A stretch of 64,000 nucleotides of DNA from positions 10,033,459 through 10,097,458 of the forward strand of contig OX465286.1 of assembly GCA_949987705.1 (NCBI GenBank), in the 5' to 3' direction. Origin of the DNA: Thereva unica. Its lineage: Eukaryota > Arthropoda > Insecta > Diptera > Therevidae. Below the pieces are notes generated by a model. That model saw only the letters and a program-made list of their open reading frames with translations. It was not told the DNA's origin and did no database searches. Within the stretch, counting starts at the first letter, position 1, and each line of letters begins with the position of its first letter. Positions 34,340 to 46,661 of the stretch are shown here, in pieces. Both the position numbers and the translations under genes were made by a program.

Positions 34340-34625
34340 ATATAAATGTAAACATATATGTAAACATTTATGTAAATATAGATGTAAACATTCATGTAAA
34401 CATTTACGTAAACATATATGTAAACATTTATATAAATATCTACGTAAACATTTACGTAAACATTTATGTAAACATTTACGTAAACATATATGTAAACATT
34501 TATGTAAACATTTATGTAAACATTTATGTAAACATTTATATAAACATTTATGTAAACATTTATGTAAACATTTACGTAAACATATATGTAAACATTTATG
34601 TAAACATAGATGTATACATATGTAT
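34340..34625. repeat. 12-bp minisatellite (tatgtaaacatt)n
   Basis: About 23 imperfect copies of a 12-bp unit with substitutions at a few fixed positions (tatg, tacg or tata before taaacat). The minus strand reads as a long Val-Tyr-Ile-Asn frame, which is a by-product. Confidence 0.9.
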
Positions 34626-35534
34626 ATATGTAAATATGTGTATACACTTTACTAACATATGTATACATATATGTAAATATATGTATGCATATAATATATG
34701 CCTATGCATACATATGTTGTCAAGAATTTTGAATTTAATTAATTGTTTCTTGACTCTTCGAGCATCTATATAATTAATTTTTTTTTAATATGTATATAAC
34801 TAGACTTTTTATGTTTTTTTTTTTTAATTTCTTTGAGATGCCTATGTGTAAAAGGTTATGGTATGTATATATAAAAAAATATGTATTGATATAATCATGT
34901 TTTGGCGGGGATGTATGTAATGTATAGTAGTTATATATATATGTAGAGTGGCAGTGCACATTGTGCGGATTTTTTTACAGACGTGTGTTTTTGTTTAACT
35001 GGAATTTGTGGTTTTTGTGTTCGAGTATTTTTTTTTGTTGTTTTTTTTTTCAAATAAATCTTTTCGTTATTTCATTTCAAAATAAAAAATTCATGCCAGT
35101 TTTGCCATATTACAAAAAAAAAAAAATATAATTATATTTGCAAGTTTGAATGTTTTTCTTTTTTTTTTAGAACAGAGAAAATTTTTGAAATAGTTTAGTC
35201 TATACAGAAATAGCAGCTGGTTAAAACATGACAAAAAAGCACAGGCTTTTTTTATATACATATATGTATATAAGAAAAAAGAATATATTATAAAATATAT
35301 AGAAACAAGTATATATTACATATGTTTAACTATTCAGGCAATTTTTTTATCTAAGCAAAAATTAAGTATTACTGCTGCACTAATTACTACAACATACTAC
35401 AGAAAGCCTTGAAAAAAAAGTTATTAATATTAAAAGCATGTCTATCTTTTTTATTTATTTAATTTTTCAACATATATATTATTATTATTATGACAAATTG
35501 TGCCGCATGCACTATACATATAATAGCTTGCTCT

Positions 35535-35648
<114 letters not shown>

Positions 35649-36555
35649 AACTATATATGTAGGTTTTGCAGGTTTTTTTTGTTTTTGATATTTTTAAACA
35701 TAGCGCATTTTATTATCCAAGCCACAACACAAGCCATGATTCTCTTAACAAAATAACTAAATAATTTTTAATTTATATTATTATAATTAAGCGAAAAAAC
35801 ATGCGGTTAATAATTAATTAACTAACTAATTAATAATGAATTTAAAACGGGGGGGGGAAATAATGTAAAAATATATATATTTTTTTTTTTTTTTTTGGAT
35901 ATTAAAACGAAGAACATATTTTTAAAGTTTAAAAAAAAAAGATATAATTATTAATTAATTGCCTAGACAAGCTATAATATATAAATTATTAATTTTTTTT
36001 AGTACGCTTTCTTTATAAAATGGCGGACTTTGTTTTTTGTTGTAATACGTTTGTTTTTATTGATTTTTTATTAATATTTTTTTTAATAAGAATTTATTAC
36101 TTAAAAAAAAAAATTAAGAATATCATTTCATGCCCTTATTAATAATAATAAGAATAAAGAGTGGTCGTAGAGTTATATATTTAATATTTTAATAAAGCTG
36201 TAATAGAGAAACAATTACTTTTTTGAGTATAGGTGAAAAATTAACTGGCAAGATATATAAATATAAGTTCACGTACTGTTTTTTTTTTTTTTTTACGAAA
36301 TTTCAAAACAGTTGCAATAAAATTCATACTAATTTTTAGCTAGAGTAGATTTGTGAATATTTGGTAATAATATTTTTTTTTTGTATTATAACTTATTTTA
36401 TAGTTAAGTTCGTATATCGATTACGATTCTCAATCACTTGCTTGGATTTATTTATTAAAGCACATTTGTATTTGTATTTATTTATTAGGCAGAGTACAAA
36501 TGATTACAATCTTTTAGAGTACATTACAAATGGTAAATAATACTAAATTCTTACA

Positions 36556-38258
36556 ACCTCGGTAGCCTAGGGAATAAGGCGTCTGGCTACCATCCAAGAG
36601 GTCCCGGATTCGAATCCCGGTTGTCCAAGGTCTCTCGCTTTTTTCACTTTCCCACCTATATACATTTTCTTCTATCTTCTTCCCTCTTTACATTTCTGAT
36701 TCCTCCTGTCATAGCCTTTCTTAGCCCTTCCCGGCTCCACTAAACGCGCATGCCATCGGGTTGGTTGATGAGATTCAACTCGTTTCAGGAGGCATAACAC
36801 TCCAGCGAGTTGTTTCTCGATGCCCCGATGTCAAAGTCGCGACAGTAATGTTTGCAAGTAGGTATTTCCAAAGTCTAGATATTTCCAAAGCTTTTGACAG
36901 AGTATGGCATCCCGCTCTGCTGTCTAAACTCCAAGCTATTGGTATCGACTCAGTTCTTATGAACTGAATTGAGAGCTTTCTTTCTGGCCGTTCAATCAAG
37001 ATAGTATTGGATGGCGTTGAATCCAACCCACACTCCATCTCGGCTGGCGTTCCCCAAGGATCGATCCTCTCACCTTCTCTCTTTCTAATATTCATTAACG
37101 ATCTGCTTTCAATCCCCTCCAACCCACTCCACAGTTTTGCCGATGACAGTATCCTGCGTTACTCTTACGCCAACGTTAGACAAGCAAGTGCCAGACCTTG
37201 TCTCTTAGACCGCGAACTCATGTCCAGCTCTCTTAACGCGGACATCGAGCTCATTCTTGACTGGGGCCGCAAGAATCGGGTCGAATTTAACGCATCAAAA
37301 ACAAAGTACTGCCTTATCTTCACCAAAACCTGTACCGACTTTCCCTCTATTTTAGTGGACAAGGATAACCTAATACCTGACCCATCTCTTAACATCCTGG
37401 GAATGACTCTATCCAATGATATGCAATGGAATGGTCACATATTCCAAATCGCCAAACAAGCGCATCAATGCCTCGGATTCCTTAAGAGATGCAAGTTCCT
37501 CCTTCAGCCAGCTGCTCTAGCCACAATCTACAAGTCCTACATTCGACCCCACCTTGAATACAACTCGTATATCTGGGCGGGCGTTCCTAAAACCACATTG
37601 GCTTGGCTGGACAAGGTGCAAAACCGCGCCATCAAACTCATTGGCGATAGCACTCTTTGCTCCTCCATCGACCCTTTAAGCCACCGTAGGAATGTAGCTG
37701 CACTCAGCAAGTTTTATCGCTATTATTACAGTGACTGCTCCACTGAAAAATAAAGAACTTCCTGCCTACACGGCAACTTTTTTCCCGCAACACAAGACTA
37801 GCCAATTCGGCTCACATCCACACACTACAGCCCTCCTCTTCGTGCACATTACGATTTAGTAGTTCGTTTATAAATAGAACAACTCGACTGTGGAACTCTC
37901 TTCCGCAGTCGGTGTTTCCGAGCTCATATAACAGCTCAGAGTTCAAACGCAAGGTTCATCGACATCTACTCATGCACCATCCAGACCCCTAACCTATCCT
38001 TTCTATTCTATTCTTCAGATCAAGCTTACTACTATACATTGCACCATGACTCGAACGACATGACGGACTAGTAGTACAAAGGGTGACACCTAAGCTTCAT
38101 CGTATCACAAAAGAAAAAACGAAGTTGGACTAAAAAAAATTTCGCGGGTAGGCTGTGGCAGCTCCTTCCTTCCCCGACGAAAATAGATTGTCGACACAGT
38201 ATAAAGGACTTTTCCTGAGACTCTAGTCTTTCACATAAAAAAAAAAAAAACTAGCTTA
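36556..38258 (+). mobile_element. tRNA-derived SINE, copy 2, split by a LINE fragment
   Basis: The head has A box tagcctaggga and B box gattcgaatcc (one mismatch) and the shared body to 'gacagtaatg' at 36849. The SINE tail returns at about 38130 ('gggtaggctgtggcagctcc' through 'gactctagtctttcacat' and an A run). Between 36863 and about 38129 is a LINE fragment. Flanking sequence (aaattcttacaa before, ctagcttaag after) joins seamlessly at 60065-60085 in the other LINE copy, so the outer borders are well supported. Confidence 0.8.
36863..38129 (+). pseudogene. CR1/Kiri-like LINE reverse-transcriptase fragment
   Basis: The first frame has LDISKAFDRVWHPALLSKLQ (catalytic Asp block), then a TGA at 36966-36968. 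The main frame (37007-37753) has GVPQGSILSPSLFLIFINDL, the active site as FADDSIL, and the thumb PHLEYNSYIWAG with KVQNRAIKLIG. After another stop, homology continues to NRTTRLWNSLPQSV near 37890 and a 3' UTR also seen at 62815-63010. The endonuclease is absent and the first ~15 bp are partly duplicated (atttccaaag twice). It is a 5'-truncated dead copy inside a SINE. Confidence 0.82.
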
Positions 38259-38885
38259 AGGTAGAGGAGCGAAGAATTGCAGAGATGTATAAAAAAGTCG
38301 AAAGAGTAGTAGTATAGTATTGCCAGATCGTTTGTGTGTTCCTCCCCTGAGTATCCTGAAAAATAGCTGTATATTCCCCTAAATCGCGTTACGTATCCCC
38401 TAAAATCTTTTAAACGTATACTTACTGACCCGTATGAATTGTGTTGGGTCATGATCCATATTATAATATGAACTCGTATTAAATTTCAGAGCTTAATTTA
38501 ATTTCTTATTCAATTATTGATTATTAATATACACACACCGTTATTTTAGTTTAAGCAAATTAACATTTCTATTAATTTCTTATCTAGATATTTCTGTTAT
38601 TTAAACATTTTTAAATTATAACATCCATGCATTAAAGCTATTTACATTTAAATCAAAGAGCAAAATTTTCTATTGTTACATATGTACACACATATAAAAA
38701 GTAAGTAAGTGTGTTCTCGATGACTGCTTAAAAAGTACAAAGCATATCAGCTCCATTTGAGAGCAGCTGTCAAATTAATGTCAGAGCAGAAAAAATCAAA
38801 AAAAAAAATATGAACAGTCTCAAAGAACATTTTTCTGCTCAAGTTTGCTCTAAATTCCGTTTTAGGTAGATACGAATGTATCTAA

Positions 38886-39041
38886 AGGCCCCCCATACAC
38901 GGTCAAATTGGATGTACATCGAAGGGCGGATGTACAACCAAAACTATCGATTGTAGGCCGGTTGGCCGATCAAAATACGTTGGGCTTATGGGTTTGATGA
39001 AAATCTGGTTGTACATCCAATTTGACCGTGTATGGGGGCCT
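38886..39041. mobile_element. MITE (AGGCCCCC-ATACACGGTCAAA ends) with TAA duplication
   Basis: 156 bp with ~32-bp inverted ends (ccatacacggtcaaattgg and its inverse), flanked by TAA at 38883-38885 and 39042-39044. Related ends occur at 48579-48915. Confidence 0.85.
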
Positions 39042-39344
39042 TAAGTATTTTCCGAATAAATCATTCATACAAACAATCTTTCGATTTTTGATGTTTTCGA
39101 TTGAACAACCTGTCAAAAGCAAAAGAAGAAGAATTTTATTGCTTTGCCTGCTACTAAAAATTTTGTGGAGCAGAAAAAGTGCGAATTTGTCAACCTAGAG
39201 CAGGCTCAAAGAACACCGAGCAGGACAATTGAGAGCAGAAAAGCGCTGTCAAATAGGCCCTGCTCTGCTGAAAGTTGAGTCGTGATTCGTGACAAGTTTT
39301 TTTTTTTAGTTGAAGAAAGTGACGTTTCAATCGAATTACGATTT

Positions 39345-39541
39345 TCGCCCGGTGCCGGTATGCTATATTGCGCCCAATCAGCTTTTAATTTGTTGATCGC
39401 AGTGAAGGACAATAATTGAAAAATACACAATTCCTTTAATAGATGAAAATATAGTCACGGCAACAGTTCTTTAATTTTTTTAAGGTTTCTGAAATTGCTC
39501 CCTCGTCCAATTGCGCCCGGTTCAAGTGCACCATTCGCCCT
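39345..39541. mobile_element. Truncated CAGGGCCGGC-family hAT MITE, copy 3
   Basis: 'ttcgcccggtgccggtatgc', 'gatcgcagtgaaggacaataattg' and 'ttgcgcccggttcaagtgcacc' match the complete copy at 45613-45850. Both termini are missing. Confidence 0.6.
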
Positions 39542-40007
39542 TGTTCATTCCAGCATCTAATTTCTTCCAGAACTTTCACCCAGAACATGTCTGTAGATCG
39601 TACATTTTCTATTTCATAAACGATGAAGAAGGTTCCATTCCTTGATAACTTCAACAACATCGTTACAAATGTTTTTTGAATTCTACGGCCAAATCTTTTA
39701 AGTTGGATTTTATCTGCGCTGAAGCTGTGGGAGTGAAAATGCTGATTTGTTATAAACGAAAGCTATTCTTTGGTGTCTCCTTTTCCCTTTACTTTGATCC
39801 CTTTGGTGCCGCATTTTCCCTTTAGTTTGATCAAAAAATCTCTGCATCGTTATTTGACTGAAAACAAAATATTCGGATCACAATTTCTAATAATTCATTA
39901 ATATCGACAATATTCGATAAATTCGACCAGCGTCAAGAAGTTACGAAATGGGAATTCACTGAACGAGCTTCTGTTGATTATTTTCAACTATTGTGGAGCA
40001 GCTATTA

Positions 40008-42395
40008 CAGTGGCGTAGCGTGGATTTCTGCCGCCCGGGGCGAACCATAAATTTGCTGCCTCCTACTTTCGAATTGTCAAAGTAAAAGTAAAAAGTAAAA
40101 GTCTGCGATGTTGAAAATTCAATATGTAGATTTTCAATAATTTTTAATCAATGAATCGAAAACCCAACTTGAATTTCAAGTAATTTTCAATCCAAGAATT
40201 CAAGGGATCATGTAAACGCAATGAATTACATATATGTAACTAATGAATGTTCGGTATAGTGTGCGCCAAAATAAATGGGAATTTTACGCGCAGGCGAGGA
40301 AATGACAACTCCACATACATAACATTCCGTGTATGGATAAAACTCAAGCGGACATGCATTTTAATTTCCCTTTTGAAACTCGTTTACCGGGAACAACACT
40401 CCGCCATAGCATCTGACCAGGACAAGAGTCGTAATGAGACGGATTAAATTGTGATTGAAAATATAAATGAGCGGATGGTTTGGGGTTTTAAACGAACGTA
40501 ATGATGAGGTGCACTTTTCTTTTCGAATCTACTTTCGTGGTGAGGATTTGAGATTTTCACTGCTCATCAAAAAATCGATTTTGAGATTTCCAATTGTTTT
40601 GGCGCAGGCTATATCCGTGCTTCAAGGTTAACCTAAATTATAAACTTTAACAAACCCAGAGAGCTGGAATCAGTAATTTCTCTCTGTAATTTATTTTAGT
40701 CTGTCTTTAGATAGAAAGCCTCGTAGACGCAGGAGCATAAGCTTAAACTCTTCTCTGTCCAATATCTGGACGTTTCATTTCCCCATCATCGTAACCCAAT
40801 ACTATTACAGGGGTTTTTAACGAAAAATGCGGCAGCTGTTGGAGTCTTTCTCAAGCTTCAGCATTTACAGTCCGTGTCATAAAAGAAGGGAATCTTAAAA
40901 TCGCTGTTTCCATGCACATTGAGAGTCTCATACAAGAGAGCAACGTCGCTCTGTTTGTATAAAAACGAACGAGCAAACGAACTTACAACAAAACTACAAT
41001 TCAACTGAAAATAAACAACTGAATCAATTTTTCACCACAATCTAACCAACTCTGATTTATTCACAATTTGGAAATCCGCTGTCAGCTGCCAATGGACACC
41101 TATCGTGATTCATATGCGCGCTCACAAGTGTTTTGAACCATTTACACAAACATGGATACAAAAAGAAGGTCCGTGAAGGTTTGGTTAGATAATTTTGATG
41201 CCTCAGCTTTATAGTCCAGAAATAAGGCCAAACCTAAATGAAAAGTAACGCAGAAGTAAAATAGACGTAACTTCCACTAAAGTAGATGTAACATCCACTT
41301 ACTTCCAAATTGGTCACTCTCATACAGGGCCGGCGTTTGGCTTTTTTGCGCCCGGTGCAGCATGCCATATACATATTGTGCCCCCTTCATTTTTATTCAT
41401 GTTTTGATGGCAGTAATGGAAAATGAAAGAAGACACAAAAACTCATTGAAAATGAAGGCACGGAACTTTTCTTTCACTTTTTTTGAAATTGCGCCCAGTG
41501 CAAATACACCAGTTGCACCTATGAAAGCGCGCCCCTGCCTTTGTCCAATCAGGATTTGCTTCGGGATCTTGCTTTTGTGCTGAGTTTACTTACGCTTTAA
41601 GCTCACAAAACTCTCCCGCTAATGCTGATTAATGCTCTCCGATGATTTTCATTGTAAGCTGCAATTCCTTAACTATTTCCAGCACTAATAATACTATAAA
41701 CTCGAATCTCCATAACGGAGGTCTCCAATCCTTTATATTTCGAACGATAATAGGTGGTAACTGCACTGCATATATTGGTTTCTACGGTAGAGCCTTGCAT
41801 AACAAAGCAGTCCACTTAACAGCCTTACTGGACATAGAAGCCGCTTTCAAAAACTTCAGAACATTGGCGATCTAGATGTTTCTCGCCGAAGTAGTGATCT
41901 ATAATAGTACGACTAATTTGAATTACAAATCATGACCTATGGCACCGTGCCAGCCAAGAAAGGATAGACGAAAAAATCAGGCGAACTAAATGAAATTGCA
42001 TTGGCCACACCTTGCAGAAGACAATGGTAAAACGCACAGAAGATGCATTCCGTGTAATATATGACAATGGGATCACTTTTTCAATTTTTTCAATTTTTTT
42101 TTAAGTCTTAATTTCTGAAATTGCGCCCGGTGCAAGTGCACCATTTTCACCTATGAAAGCGCCGCCCTTGCTCTCATACATTTATATAGAATGGTACCTA
42201 ACTTCACCTCACTTCCCTTCCCATTTATGTTTGGCCTGTAGGCACCATCAGCCAGGACATCGTGCTGGATGTGGCAATGGTTAGGGCCTGATGTTGCCGG
42301 CAGGATATCTAGCTCGGTCCAGTTTGGCCGCCGCCCCCAACATCTACGCCGCCCGGGGCCATGGCCCCCTCTGCACCCCCCACGCTACGCTACTG
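40008..42395. mobile_element. hAT element (CAGTGGCGTAGCGTGG ends)
   Basis: 2,388 bp with inverted ends CAGTGGCGTAGCGTGG and CCACGCTACGCTACTG and a perfect 8-bp duplication agctatta at 40000-40007 and 42396-42403. Inside lies a second hAT element (41325-42170). No transposase domain was recognised. Confidence 0.92.
41325..42170. mobile_element. hAT-like element (CAGGGCCGGC family), copy 4
   Basis: 846 bp from CAGGGCCGGCGTTTGG to GCGCCGCCCTTG, with a perfect 8-bp duplication ctctcata at 41317-41324 and 42171-42178. A second internal 3'-type end (gaaagcgcgcccctg, about 41525-41538) shows a compound structure. A short RTE C-terminal relic is at ~41930-42020 (tggcaccgtgccagccaaga). Confidence 0.9.
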
Positions 42396-42619
42396 AGCTA
42401 TTATTTTCTAAGTTGACTCGATTAAATCAAGAATATATGTGAAAATTGTTACATTCCGCTAGAAATTCCCCTGAAGGATTTTCTCCCCTGAAATTCCCCT
42501 GGCGAGCTAAAATTCCCCTAGATTTAGAGGAGATTCCCCTGATCTGGCGACATTGAGTATAGGATACTACAGTAAAACTGGAAGAGAAGATAGCCTGCTT
42601 TCTGGAAGTAGGGTTGCCT

Positions 42620-44869
42620 GTGTGTCTGCATGTCTGTCTGTTTGGCCGCGCTAATCTTGGGGGGGGATGGCACTGGAACTTTCAGTATTTTTGCAAGCAT
42701 GTGTTAGACTATTTGTATACGCTCTATATTAGTTTCATCTTATGTAGCATGTATATGTATGTATGTAGACAAATCTTGAAACTCAACAACCACCTCTATG
42801 TAACCGATCAACTTGAAATTTTGTGCACATGTGTAAAGTACGCGTAGTGCAATCTGACCATTTTGTAAAAAAAAAAAATTAAGATGGCGGTTCCAAGATG
42901 GTGGCCGAATTTCGCAATTGTGCTCACCGACCCCCGACATGGGTATCAAATGAATGGGTATGACAAGTGGAATACAATTAGCTATGACCCGTCATTCAAC
43001 ATTCAAAATGGCGGTCAATACAAAATGGCGGACTACCTTTTTTCTTTAAAGCCCACTCAAAATGGATATCAAATGGGGCGTTCGAGAAAAGTTCCGGTGT
43101 TAATAAAATAAGAATATGCCCGATTAGATCAAGCACGAGTGAAGACTTTTTTCTATCATTCTAATTCTAGGCCTCAAAGAGCTCTATCTAAATATTTAGG
43201 TTCGCCAAAGCTCATGTACTATATGAAGCCTTTTCTTTTTGGTAGAAGTTGTGTGGTAAGGGCTGCCTATAGTCTGATATGTACTCAGGCACCAATGGAT
43301 AGCTCTTTGAAGTCTACAATTGAAATGAAATTATGAGATACAGAGCAACGACCTGCAGCAGCGCACAGTGTCGTAGCCATAATGAACCGACTAAAAATTA
43401 AACGTCTGTGCTATTGGTAAATCAACCATGTGATAACCAGGACATAATACATTATTTTTGTTTTGTTTTATCAACAGTGTCAATACGGGTGAATTTTTAA
43501 TGCCCACCAGAATTCACTGGCATGACTTTCTTAATTAATCTCATATTGGCCAAAATACGGGCAGATAAATGGGTTACCGGAGCAGGATCATTAGCAGAGA
43601 TTGCGGCAACTTTACTGACATAAGCAAAAACAGCTCATTCTATGTTTATAATACCGATCGAAGATGATCATACATGATGAAGTTTTATAAGATTGCATGA
43701 TGGTTGTCTGAGAATTGGATGAATGTATCATTGCAAATAGAGTATGAATTGAAGCCGTTAACCGAACACTGTTTTATTCGCATAGATTTCGGGAAAATTA
43801 ATGCACGTCTAAAATGATCACTCATTTAGGGACAGATTGAAAAAAGTAATTTAAAACAAATTATTTGAGAGCGAGAAGAATTCAGAATTTAGTTCTATTT
43901 TTTCTCAACATAGGATATAGAAAATGTTCTGAGATTAATGATGACACAACTAATACCACGTTTATAACTAGGTTCAATCCAGGTTGAGCCCGGCTTCAAT
44001 CCAGTCGTACGTACGTATGTCGAGTTGAAACTGGGTCCACTAAACCCAAATCAGCTCTCCTACCTGGATCGAGTTGATATTTCGCCGCATATAAGCGGGT
44101 TGAGTTGAAATTGGGTTGAATTGACATTTGTTTTGTTTGTTTACTATCCGCGAAATTTTCTTTCGGCGTTAGTTTTGTATTCGGTGCCTTTTCTGGCACA
44201 GGAACAAAAAATTATTTCGTTCGGAATTTTTACATATCTATAAATGAGAATTTCACACAAAAATTTGAGGTTATGTTGTTATTTCAGTTTAACACTATTT
44301 CAACCCAAAGTGAACTCAACTCGACATCATATAAGGTGGTTGAAATTTCTACTCAACCTCGATTCAACTTTTCAACCTAGTCGAAACGGGGGGTATAACT
44401 CGACTCAAATCAGTAATGACACAAGCTTTGTAATACTTACAAGTGAAACATCGAGCATCATTTTTAAACAAGGGTTACAGTGAATTGTTTACCTTGAATT
44501 AGTATATTATGCACCTTTTTGTATTGCCGGTGCCCATGGTGTATGCTAAAACATGTAACGACGAAAAACGAAAACGGGAGGCAACAACAGCCCTTTTCAG
44601 GATCAAAGTAGTGTCGTTTTTAATGTTTTCAATGTTCGTCTTACGCCGAAATGTATTTAGTTGATATTTTTAGGGGCGCCAAATGGTGACTTTTGGGTGT
44701 GTACAGTGCGAGCGCCAATTTTACAAAATTCATGACCTTTCCGTCATAGAGCACGTTCTGCACAGGGTCCCAATTACCTGGGAACATCAAAATCTAGGCG
44801 TTTCAGACGTATTCTGACGTATTTTTTTTTTTATTAAAAGGCGTTGCAACGCATGCGGGTTTTTGCTAG
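42620..44869 (+). mobile_element. Helitron-like element, copy 2
   Basis: 'gtctgtctgtttggccgcgctaat' at its start matches 1640-1665 of copy 1, with 'aaatggcgg' blocks in the middle and the right end GCGTTGCAACGC, GGGTTTTTG, CTAG|T at 44842-44869. The 5' TC end is lost. The shared open-frame region is interrupted by a ~440-bp insertion (about 43955-44395) with weak inverted ends. Confidence 0.55.
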
Positions 44870-44937
44870 TTCCGAATAAAATTCGTCATTATCCTGTAAT
44901 TCAAAATAAGCTGTCCACTTTTCATGTGTCAAAAGCT

Positions 44938-45460
44938 TCCCAGTGGGAAAAATTGGGAGCGCTGCACAGGGGAGTGCACTTGGAGCACTCTCAAGGGAGC
45001 TTTGCTGGAGTTTTCATAAATTTTATAGAAAAAAAGAAAACGGGCAATTACATATTTTCATGCTCATAAAATGTGACACTAGCATACTCAATAGCCCGGC
45101 TCTTGTTCGATACGGAGGACAAGCAGCTTTAGAAGTGGATAGAATTTAGTTGGGGGACTGCTTTGGTAAAGCCACTCTCGGGCTTGGAAAGGAAAAGGCA
45201 ATTGCAAAAGATAAACAAAATAAAAGCTTTTCGATACCGGATCACATACCCACAGGCGCCCATGAATATTTCTTTTTTAAAAAGCTTTTTTATAATGCTC
45301 CAACAACGCGTTTTAGGGGAGCATAAAAATGTATGCTCCCTCGCAATGACATGCAATGTTAAAAGGAATATGGATCTGGTATGGCAACGGGAGCACTGTA
45401 AGCTCCTTTTGGTGCGCTCCAAGATGGCTCTTGGAGCACTCCATTTCCCGCTGGGTTCTT
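44938..45460. mobile_element. MITE candidate (CCCAGYGGGAAA ends)
   Basis: The left CCCAGTGGGAAAAATTGGGAGC and right CATTTCCCGCTGGG are inverted. Both sides also carry 'ggagcactc' and 'gcgctcc' words in opposite orientation. The target duplication was not resolved. Confidence 0.45.
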
Positions 45461-45612
45461 AAAAGCAAATTTATCTTTTTTGTTTTGTTGCAAAAATTTC
45501 GTGAAAATTTGCCACTGATCAAAGAATTTACTGTCATCGAACTTGACGTTTTTTTCTAGACAAAATATCTAAAGTTTCTGCTGCTTGTTCCCAGGTTGGA
45601 GCATCATCTAGT

Positions 45613-45850
45613 TAGAGCCGGTGCTTGGTTTTTTTGCGCCCGGTGCAGTATCCAATATTGCGCCCCATCAGCTCTTCATTTTGTGATCGGAATGAAGGCA
45701 AATGGAAACAGACATAATTCCTTTAATAGATGAAAATGAATAACGGGAACACTTTTTCAATTTTTTTTTAAAGATATTCTGAAATTGCGCCCTCGTCCAA
45801 CTGCGTTCGGTGCAAGTGCACTATTTGCACCAATGAAAGAGCCGCCCCTG
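45613..45850. mobile_element. hAT MITE (CAGGGCCGGC family), complete copy
   Basis: 238 bp from TAGAGCCGGTGCTTGG to GAGCCGCCCCTG with a perfect 8-bp duplication catctagt at 45605-45612 and 45851-45858. The first base is T where other copies have C. Confidence 0.9.
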
Positions 45851-46391
45851 CATCTAGTATCATCCATTGAAAGTGCTTTAATTGGGTGCTAAATTCACAG
45901 ATCTAGGATTCTAAGTAATCTTTGGCAATTGGGTACATATTTCTCATGTTTGCCGTAAATTCTTTCTTCCACCTGATTTGTATGTGTCTTTAATAATCGC
46001 TTTAAAACTCCCATAACTTTGATTGGACAAACCGTTGGTAGTGATGTTATCTACGATTTGTAAACATTGGTCGATAACTTCATTGACAGAAATATCTCAA
46101 GTTTCAGGGTATTTGATTCAGCTTTAGTATACGGCCATAAAAGAATGCAAGAGCCATAAATAACACTCAAAGAAGTCATTCTCGAAAAAGTGTCTTAATG
46201 GTCTGGATAAGGTAATGAAAGAATCTCCTCTCTATAGCGGGGATCCAGAGTTAGCCATCTAGTCTTTGAATGGTAAAACACCTGTTTGAAATGCATTTCT
46301 AACTCGATGCATACATTTTTAAAGCTTCTGTTCGTACTGTGAAGCTGGCAAAATGGTTGTGTATATGCATAATAATACTGTCTATAGGAGT

Positions 46392-46661
46392 TAGTGATGA
46401 GCAAGACTAGTCGTGCACAATTTAGCAGGACAAAGACAAGACTGCAAGACTTTTTGCAAGAATTTTTGCAAGACTTTTAGCAAGACTTTTTCGAATGCTT
46501 TTTGCTCATCACTGCAAGACTTTAGGCATTTAGTGATGAGCAAAAAGTCTTCCAATCTTGATTTTGTAGTCTTATTTTGTCCTGTCTTGTGTTGTTCTTG
46601 CTTTGGTCTTGCTAAATGTACAATAAAAGGGAGAGCTGCAAGAAAATTTTGCTCATCACTA
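46392..46661. mobile_element. hAT-like MITE (TAGTGATGAGCAA ends)
   Basis: 270 bp with ends TAGTGATGAGCAA and TTTGCTCATCACTA, flanked by ataggagt / ataggaat (7 of 8). Internal tandem words 'gcaagacttttt' are frequent. A fragment of the family lies at 18940-19060. Confidence 0.75.

Larger units (their letters stand above)
38318..42555. mobile_element. hAT-like element (TTGCCAGATC ends) with nested hATs
   Basis: The left end TATTGCCAGATC and right end GATCTGGCGACATTG are inverted. The direct repeat agtatag flanks them (38311-38317, 42556-42562). The sequence outside both ends joins to match the empty site in the second LINE copy near 60160. 'cccctga'-type words are frequent near both ends. It contains MITE 38886-39041, a truncated hAT MITE near 39345-39541, and hAT 40008-42395. 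Confidence 0.65.

Noticed and set aside
34340..34625. CRISPR-like direct repeats
   Set aside because: Units are 12 bp, contiguous, without unique spacers; an ordinary minisatellite.
34294..34668. 124-codon minus-strand frame rich in Val-Tyr-Ile-Asn
   Set aside because: Produced by the 12-bp minisatellite; no other protein features.
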